DNA of 25,953 nt from DASQLQ01 sp035629935 (GTDB lineage: Bacteria; Actinomycetota; CADDZG01; WHSQ01): contig DASQLQ010000027.1 in NCBI GenBank assembly GCA_035629935.1, positions 1-25,953 on the forward strand, in the 5' to 3' direction. Numbering within the stretch: the stretch's first letter is position 1; each line of letters begins with the position of its first letter. Made by a program: the position numbers and the translations under genes. Of this stretch, positions 21,308 to 25,953 are shown piece by piece. The notes under the pieces were generated by a model that ran no database searches, had not been told where the DNA came from, and worked only from the letters and a program-made list of their open reading frames with translations.

Positions 21308-22153
21308 TTACGCCACTACCTTCGCCTGCACGTCGCCGGCAGCCAGTTGCGAGCCGGTTTCGACCGCCTGATTGACCAGAGCCAATGCCCTTCCGTTCGC
21401 AGCACTGGTCACGCTTCCGACCTTCTTGTCATCGAGTGAAAGCTCCGTCCCGGTCTTCAGGGGCCCCTCGGCTTCGAGTTTCACAACACGGCGATTCACC
21501 TTGCCGCGGAAATGGATCTTGGCCATCGCTTCCTGGCCGAGATAACAGCCTTTGTCGTAATGAACCGCACGTTCGTCGATGCCCGCTTCCTGAGGCAAGG
21601 TCTTGCTGTCCATCTCTTTCCCCCACCGTGGAACGCCGTGCTCGATCCTGATCGCCTCGAGCTCCTCTTCAGTCGTCGGGCGCGCACCGGCCTGCTGAAG
21701 GTTGGTTAGGGCATCAGAGACGTAATCCCGGTCGACCCATGCGTATCCGGCCGGGACCCCCAACGAATGAGTCTCGTGGATCCGGGGCACCGGGACCGCC
21801 GTCTGCGCAAGCTCGCGCCACCCCTCGCCCGCGATCAGGACCAGGCCGAGCTCGTCACTCACATCATCGATCTCGACACGAGTAGCGAAAACGTAGCGGC
21901 GGATCGCTTCCGGGAAGGTTTCCTTCAGCCCCGGTTCGAAGTGCGCCACGATCGCTTCCTGCGTGGCCAGGGCCTCTAGGTACCCAGTCATCCGGCCGTG
22001 AGCGGTGATCATCGCCGCCTCACGGGACTCCCCCGGTTTTATGTCCTCGAAAGCCTGCGTAAGGATCTGATGCAGGAACCAGGCGCGCTGCTCTCCGGTG
22101 AAGCGGAGCTTGCCTCGATCCGATCGGTCGGCGACCAACACGTTGGTTTCCAC
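21308..22153 (-). CDS. ygfZ: YgfZ/GcvT-like folate-binding protein
   Basis: 281 residues from GTG 22153, which is preceded by GGGAGGATT; the open frame further upstream is not protein-like. The diagnostic YgfZ motif KGCYLGQE is present with C203, followed by the AMAKIHFRGKVNRR region of the aminomethyltransferase fold. YgfZ proteins bind folate and support iron-sulfur cluster enzymes such as MiaB and, in some reports, lipoyl synthase-type enzymes. A promoter-like TTGCTG-17-TAGCTC lies upstream. It heads a four-gene unit (YgfZ, hydrolase, coiled-coil, rhomboid) and is divergent from the acyl-CoA dehydrogenase gene. Confidence 0.92.
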   Translation of the reverse strand: METNVLVADRSDRGKLRFTGEQRAWFLHQILTQAFEDIKPGESREAAMITAHGRMTGYLEALATQEAIVAHFEPGLKETFPEAIRRYVFATRVEIDDVSDELGLVLIAGEGWRELAQTAVPVPRIHETHSLGVPAGYAWVDRDYVSDALTNLQQAGARPTTEEELEAIRIEHGVPRWGKEMDSKTLPQEAGIDERAVHYDKGCYLGQEAMAKIHFRGKVNRRVVKLEAEGPLKTGTELSLDDKKVGSVTSAANGRALALVNQAVETGSQLAAGDVQAKVVA

Positions 22154-22175
22154 GCTCCCAATCCTCCCTCGCCGG

Positions 22176-22204
22176 GAGCTACATCGATGACCTCGACGCA
22201 GCAA
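22176..22204 (-). promoter_or_regulatory. Probable promoter of the ygfZ unit
   Basis: On the minus strand TTGCTG (22199-22204), a 17-base spacer and TAGCTC (22176-22181) lie upstream of the ygfZ start, leaving a leader of about 20 bases with a GGGAGGA ribosome-binding site. The region also serves the divergent plus-strand gene, for which no clear promoter was seen. Confidence 0.4.
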
Positions 22205-22230
22205 GAGCGTTTCTAAGGTAAGAAATCGGC

Positions 22231-23367
22231 ATGAATTTCGACCTGCCGGACGAGGTGGCGCAGTTCCGGGATGCCGTTCGTGACTTCGCGAAGCGCGAGA
22301 TCGCGCCGCTGGTTGACGAAGCAGAGAAGTCCGAGCGGACCCCGATGGAGATCTTCAAGAAGGCCGGCGATGCCGGGTTCATCGGCATCCGCTACCCCGA
22401 GGAAGCCGGCGGTTCCGGGGCGAGTTGCCTCGCCGAGGTGATCGAGCGCGAGGAGTTCGGCTACGTCTGCTCGGGGATCTCGTCTGCCATCTCGGTTTCT
22501 TCGCACCTCGGCACCTTTCCGGTTTACGAGTTCGGCAACAGTGAGCAGCGGAAGAAGTACTTCGAGCCGGCTCTGAAAGGCGAGAAGGTGAGCGCATTCG
22601 GATTGACCGAGCCCAATGCCGGCTCCGACGTGCGCGGGATCCAAACCAAAGCAGTGCGCGGGGACGGGGGCTGGATCCTCAGCGGAACGAAGACGTTCAT
22701 CACGAACGCGACGATCGCGGACTTCGTGATCATCGTTGCGTACACGGATCCGTCTGCCGGGATCGACGGCATGGCGCTATTCGTCGTCGACACCGCCAAC
22801 GAGAACATCGAGGTCAACCGGCTCTCGAAGATGGGCAACCTCTCATCGGAGATCGCCGAGGTTGTACTCGCGGATGCGTTCGTTCCCGACGATGCATTGT
22901 TGGGCGACGAACGGGGCGCATTCAAGAAGGTGCAGCAAACGCTCAACATCGGTCGCGTGTTGGTATCGGGCGGGGCGCTCGGCGTTGCGCAGGCCGCTCT
23001 GGATTCGGCCGTGCAATACGCGAAGGACCGCAACGCGTTCGGGAAACCGATCGGCGACTATCAAGGAGTGTCGTTCCCCCTGGCCCAGTGTCACGCAACG
23101 CTCGAAGCAGCACGTCTCGCGACCTACAAAGCGGCCACGCTGTGGGACCAGGGCGAGAACCCGGTGATCGAGACATCGACCGCGAAGCTCCTCGCAGGTG
23201 ACGCCGGCATCTTCATCACCGACAAGTGCGCCCGGGTGTTCGGGGGCTACGGCTACATGCGCGAGTACCCGATCGAGCGTTACCTAAGAGACGCGCGCTA
23301 TTTCGCGATCGTCGAAGGAACGCAAGAGATCCATCAGCGAGTGATCTCGAAGCAACTGGGCCTTTAA
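22231..23367 (+). CDS. Acyl-CoA dehydrogenase
   Basis: 378 residues, close to the short/medium-chain homotetrameric family. Recognisable features: N-terminal helical domain (1-120); FAD/substrate signature AFGLTEPNAGSDVRGIQTKA; the mid-domain WILSGTKTFITNA; the C-terminal FGGYGYMREYPIERYLRDAR; and the catalytic glutamate E362 in VEGTQEIHQ. It oxidises an acyl-CoA to the 2-enoyl-CoA, passing electrons to electron-transfer flavoprotein. The chain length is not decidable. ATG 22231 has only a weak ribosome-binding site. Its stop overlaps the convergent gene's stop within TTAA (23364-23367). Confidence 0.95.
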   Translation: MNFDLPDEVAQFRDAVRDFAKREIAPLVDEAEKSERTPMEIFKKAGDAGFIGIRYPEEAGGSGASCLAEVIEREEFGYVCSGISSAISVSSHLGTFPVYEFGNSEQRKKYFEPALKGEKVSAFGLTEPNAGSDVRGIQTKAVRGDGGWILSGTKTFITNATIADFVIIVAYTDPSAGIDGMALFVVDTANENIEVNRLSKMGNLSSEIAEVVLADAFVPDDALLGDERGAFKKVQQTLNIGRVLVSGGALGVAQAALDSAVQYAKDRNAFGKPIGDYQGVSFPLAQCHATLEAARLATYKAATLWDQGENPVIETSTAKLLAGDAGIFITDKCARVFGGYGYMREYPIERYLRDARYFAIVEGTQEIHQRVISKQLGL

Positions 23368-24551
23368 GCCGGGACTTGTTTGCTTGCCGCTCGATCGTAG
23401 AAACCGGTCAGCGCCTCGGCGGTTCTGTCCGGGAATTCGATCTGGGGAACGTGGCCGCAATCGCTCCACACCGCGATATCGGCCGACGGTAGATGCCGGC
23501 GAACCTTCTTGGCGAAGTGATGGCTGATGAGCACGTCGTGCTTGCCGTAGATGTAGAGAGCCGGGGTCTTCATCGCCTTCAGACGCGTCCAGAAACCCTG
23601 GTCACCAGCGGGTGGATCGAGATAGATGTTCCTGAGCGAGGCGAAGAATGCCATCCGAGCACGGGGGCTCCGCCACACACTCAGGAAGTCGTCGATCGCT
23701 GCGTCGTACCAGGACTCCTCGACACAGGCCGGATCGGCAAATAACTGACGCATCGACGGAAGGATGCGTGAACGCGGCAACCGCGAGGCGACGATCCCCA
23801 ACTCGGGTCGCAACACACGGACCAAACGCAGTGCCGGGCGCTTCGTGAAGGCGGCGGCCGGACAGAGGCACGCGATCGCCTTGACGCGATCGGGGTGTCT
23901 CATCCCGAGCTCCATCGCGACACGCCCGCCCATCGAGTTGCCGGCGATGTAAGCACTGTCGATACCGAGCACATCGAGAAGCCCGGTCACCCTGTGTGCG
24001 AACCAAGGAGCGTCGTAACGCCCCATCGGCTTGTCGGAAGCACCGAACCCGGGGAGATCGATCGCGATGACGCGGAACCGCTTCGCGAGTTGAGGAACTA
24101 CCGTCAACCATGACGCTTTCGTGGCGCCGAGCCCGTGGATAAGAACGAGGGGCTCGGCCTTCTCGTCGCCGGCGAACAACGCCGAGATCCGGCCGCCACG
24201 CGTCTCGACTAGCTCAAGCGAGTACTTGAATCCGCCCGGAGGACGTCTGAAAAGGGGTTCGAAGTGCAGCGACTTCTCGATGCTGCCGCGGATAGACAGG
24301 CGCTTCGAACCGAACGCCTCGATCCCCGACAAGCGACCAAGCTCGATCTCTCGCCACGTCATCGCGTCCGTGCTGATCTCGACGTCTGCATCACCGCGCG
24401 GCTCCTCGACGCGACAACGATCGCCATTAACTACGACATCGCGTGTCACGTTCGCCACGTTTAGACGGAAACGAGCCTTCAGAGGCTCGAGCGGGGGAAG
24501 GAAGCGCTCCGCCAGCGTTTCGATTGAGTCGAGCACATTCGCAACCGACAT
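23364..24551 (-). CDS. SCP2-domain/alpha-beta hydrolase fusion
   Basis: 395 residues from ATG 24551, which is preferred over the TTG at 24587 because the extra residues do not look like protein and promoter elements lie between them. The N-terminal part (to about residue 100) is an SCP2 sterol-carrier-like domain (DADVEISTDAMTWREIELGRL, SIRGSIEKS). The C-terminal part is an alpha/beta hydrolase: LVLIHGLG oxyanion region, IDLPGFGASDKP, nucleophile Ser206 in AGNSMGG, acid Asp in YGKHDVL and base His in DCGHVPQIE. The fusion suggests hydrolysis of a lipid ester or lactone that the SCP2 domain holds. It lies next to acyl-CoA dehydrogenase genes. The exact substrate is unknown. Confidence 0.88.
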   Translation of the reverse strand: MSVANVLDSIETLAERFLPPLEPLKARFRLNVANVTRDVVVNGDRCRVEEPRGDADVEISTDAMTWREIELGRLSGIEAFGSKRLSIRGSIEKSLHFEPLFRRPPGGFKYSLELVETRGGRISALFAGDEKAEPLVLIHGLGATKASWLTVVPQLAKRFRVIAIDLPGFGASDKPMGRYDAPWFAHRVTGLLDVLGIDSAYIAGNSMGGRVAMELGMRHPDRVKAIACLCPAAAFTKRPALRLVRVLRPELGIVASRLPRSRILPSMRQLFADPACVEESWYDAAIDDFLSVWRSPRARMAFFASLRNIYLDPPAGDQGFWTRLKAMKTPALYIYGKHDVLISHHFAKKVRRHLPSADIAVWSDCGHVPQIEFPDRTAEALTGFYDRAASKQVPA

Positions 24552-24561
24552 CAATTTCGAA

Positions 24562-24587
24562 TATATGCCGAACTGCGCGTTACGCAA
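24562..24587 (-). promoter_or_regulatory. Possible promoter of the SCP2/hydrolase gene
   Basis: TTGCGT on the minus strand, a 16-base spacer and TATATT lie about eight bases before ATG 24551. This falls in the short gap after the acyl-CoA dehydrogenase stop at 24591 and would give a very short or leaderless message. It is the only AT-rich patch in the neighbourhood. Confidence 0.4.
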
Positions 24588-24590
24588 CCA

Positions 24591-25685
24591 CTATTCGTCC
24601 AACAAACTTGTGGCGATGACGGCCCGCTGGGCAGTGCCCGGCGCGTCGAAAGCGTGGATCCACTGAGCGCGCTTGTAGAAGCGATGCAGGATGTGCTCCC
24701 ACGTGAACCCGATACCGCCGTGCACTTGTATCGATCGCTCGCAGGCCAGCACTGCGGCCTCCGCAGCATGCGACCGGGCCGCCGCGACTGCAACGTCGAC
24801 CCGTTCGTCCTTTTCGGCCACACACCACGCCGCCCAGTAAGCGAGCGAACGCGACAACTCGGTGTCCACGTACGCATTGGCGACTTGATGCGAAACGGCC
24901 TGATATGTCCCGATCGGCTTTTCGAACTGCTTCCGCTCGCTCACGTAATCCTTCGCTAACTCCGTGACTTGCTCGGCTATCCCGACCGCCTCGAGGGCGA
25001 GCGCAGCATCGGCCCGCCGACGGATCTCCCGAACAACCTCGGCCGTTCGCCCGGGCTCGACCAACAACGTCGCACTGGCCCCCTGGAATCGCACCGAACC
25101 CAACGGCCGGGTCGAATCCATTGTCGAGGACACACTCACGTCTGCACCGGAAACGAGGAACAGCGCGTTCCCCTCGGACGTAGTGGCCAGAACGACGACC
25201 TCTGTAGCGCTTCCGGCATCGGGAACGAGGTACTTCTCGCCCGTGACGGTCCACGAGCCATTGGTTTGCTCGGCCTTCGTATTGAGTTGGTCTAGATCGT
25301 CGAGGCGAGAGGGACCTGAAGGCTCGGCCCACGCGAACGTGGCCGCCGCCTCGCCGGCGATGACCTTCTGCAACGAATCGGGGTTCTCAGCCAGAGCGGG
25401 AAGAGCGAGCGCAACCGTCGAGAAGTAGGGACCGGGAAAGAGTCCGCGACCAAGCTCCTCGAACAGCACCGCTTCCTCGATGAAACCGAAGCCGGCGCCA
25501 CCTTTGTCCTCGGGAACGGACAGTCCGATCCATCCCAGCTCGGCGATCTCTTTCCACGCCGGCTCGTCGAACGGTTTGCCGGACTCGGCGAGTTCAGCGA
25601 CGCGCTCGGGCGGAAACCTGTTCGCAATGAACGCGCGAGCCTGTTCCCCCAACATCTGCTGTTCTTCAGAGAATGCGAAATCCAT
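24591..25685 (-). CDS. Acyl-CoA dehydrogenase-like protein, probable non-catalytic partner subunit
   Basis: 364 residues with the acyl-CoA dehydrogenase fold (MDFAFSEEQQMLGEQARAF start, EDKGGAGFGFIEEAVLFEELGRGL, WTVTGEKYLVPDAG, RKQFEKPIGTYQAVSHQVA, SIQVHGGIGFTWEHILHRF). Where the catalytic EGT is expected in catalytic members it reads HAFDAPGTAQR, so the glutamate is missing. This is typical of one partner in the alpha2beta2 FadE pairs of actinobacteria that act on steroid or other branched acyl side chains. The start directly follows the preceding gene's stop (TAGATG), and that gene carries the glutamate. Pairing is inferred; the chain specificity is unknown. Confidence 0.9.
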   Translation of the reverse strand: MDFAFSEEQQMLGEQARAFIANRFPPERVAELAESGKPFDEPAWKEIAELGWIGLSVPEDKGGAGFGFIEEAVLFEELGRGLFPGPYFSTVALALPALAENPDSLQKVIAGEAAATFAWAEPSGPSRLDDLDQLNTKAEQTNGSWTVTGEKYLVPDAGSATEVVVLATTSEGNALFLVSGADVSVSSTMDSTRPLGSVRFQGASATLLVEPGRTAEVVREIRRRADAALALEAVGIAEQVTELAKDYVSERKQFEKPIGTYQAVSHQVANAYVDTELSRSLAYWAAWCVAEKDERVDVAVAAARSHAAEAAVLACERSIQVHGGIGFTWEHILHRFYKRAQWIHAFDAPGTAQRAVIATSLLDE

Positions 25686-25953
25686 CTATCGGCTCCTTGG
25701 TAGTCCGAGGACGCGTTCAGAGATGATGTTGCGCAACACCTCCGACGTGCCTGCTTCGATCGTGTTCCCGCGGCTCCTCAACTGTTGGTACTGCCAGTAG
25801 CCGTTCCACACACCGTCCTCACCGTCCAGCTGAGCTTGGGGGCCGAGGATCTCGAGAGCCAACTTCGTCAATCGCTGGTTCGTCTCCGACCAGTGCAGCT
25901 TTGCAACGGAGCCCTCCGGCCCCGGGACGCCGGTCTTCACGAGAGAAGTCAAC
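25686..25953 (-). CDS. Acyl-CoA dehydrogenase, C-terminal end only (runs past the window)
   Basis: The last 88 or so residues of an acyl-CoA dehydrogenase; the gene starts outside the window. It has the C-terminal helical domain and TIEAGTSEVLRNIISERVLGLPR, with the catalytic glutamate in the IEAGTSE loop. It directly abuts the non-catalytic-looking gene downstream, which suggests the two make one heteromeric enzyme. The tail SERVLGLPR resembles FadE-type proteins of actinobacteria. Confidence 0.9.
   Translation of the reverse strand, partial: LTSLVKTGVPGPEGSVAKLHWSETNQRLTKLALEILGPQAQLDGEDGVWNGYWQYQQLRSRGNTIEAGTSEVLRNIISERVLGLPRSR

Overview
The window is dense, roughly 60% GC bacterial chromosome. 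Genes are packed with TGATG, TAGTG and TAGATG-type junctions, and there is no gene-free stretch above about 120 bases. No RNA gene, insertion sequence, CRISPR array or origin was seen. Several signs point to an actinobacterium: a 7Fe ferredoxin followed by an Rv0428c-type SH3-like module, a DUF3052 protein, a DtxR/MntR-family regulator with an apparently leaderless promoter, and FadE-like acyl-CoA dehydrogenase pairs. The lineage cannot be named from the sequence. An uncultivated actinobacterial group is my inference.

Layout. (1) 1-538, minus strand: ferredoxin and a small SH3-like protein. (2) 627-4404, minus strand: a four-gene unit, lipoprotein A, GMC flavoprotein oxidoreductase, short-chain dehydrogenase, lipoprotein B. 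The two lipoproteins are paralogues. An orphan branched-chain-type substrate-binding protein (4438-5652, plus) diverges from this unit. (3) 5649-13332, minus strand: a complete 2-oxoacid dehydrogenase and lipoylation cluster, read as lpd, DUF3052, E2, lipB, E1 alpha, E1 beta, lipA and a membrane-anchored hypothetical protein. (4) 13380-17594, minus strand: a tightly coupled six-gene unit with an MntR-like regulator, a Tat-exported two-domain multicopper oxidase, a ZIP transporter, a cupredoxin lipoprotein, an alpha/beta hydrolase and a zinc-ribbon membrane protein. A CDF cation exporter with three C-terminal domains diverges from it (17709-19160, plus). (5) 19174-22153, minus strand: YgfZ-like protein, metallo-beta-lactamase-fold hydrolase, coiled-coil protein and a zinc-ribbon/rhomboid fusion. 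(6) 22231-25953: acyl-CoA dehydrogenase (plus), SCP2/hydrolase fusion (minus), a probable non-catalytic acyl-CoA dehydrogenase subunit (minus) and the truncated end of its likely catalytic partner.

How the genes work together. Region 3 can build, lipoylate and run one branched-chain-type 2-oxoacid dehydrogenase complex. The acyl-CoA dehydrogenases of region 6 fit acyl-chain breakdown. Region 4 is the most interesting part. The regulator carries the Asp/Glu/Glu/His metal ligands of manganese-sensing MntR, not the Met/Cys set of iron-sensing IdeR. It is co-transcribed with a two-domain multicopper oxidase, a cupredoxin and a ZIP importer, opposite a CDF exporter that has three cytoplasmic domains and begins with duplicated 16-bp palindromes. 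I infer a manganese (or broader transition metal) uptake, oxidation and efflux system that appears unusual. Region 2, with paralogous lipoproteins bracketing two redox enzymes, is a second uncharacterised module.
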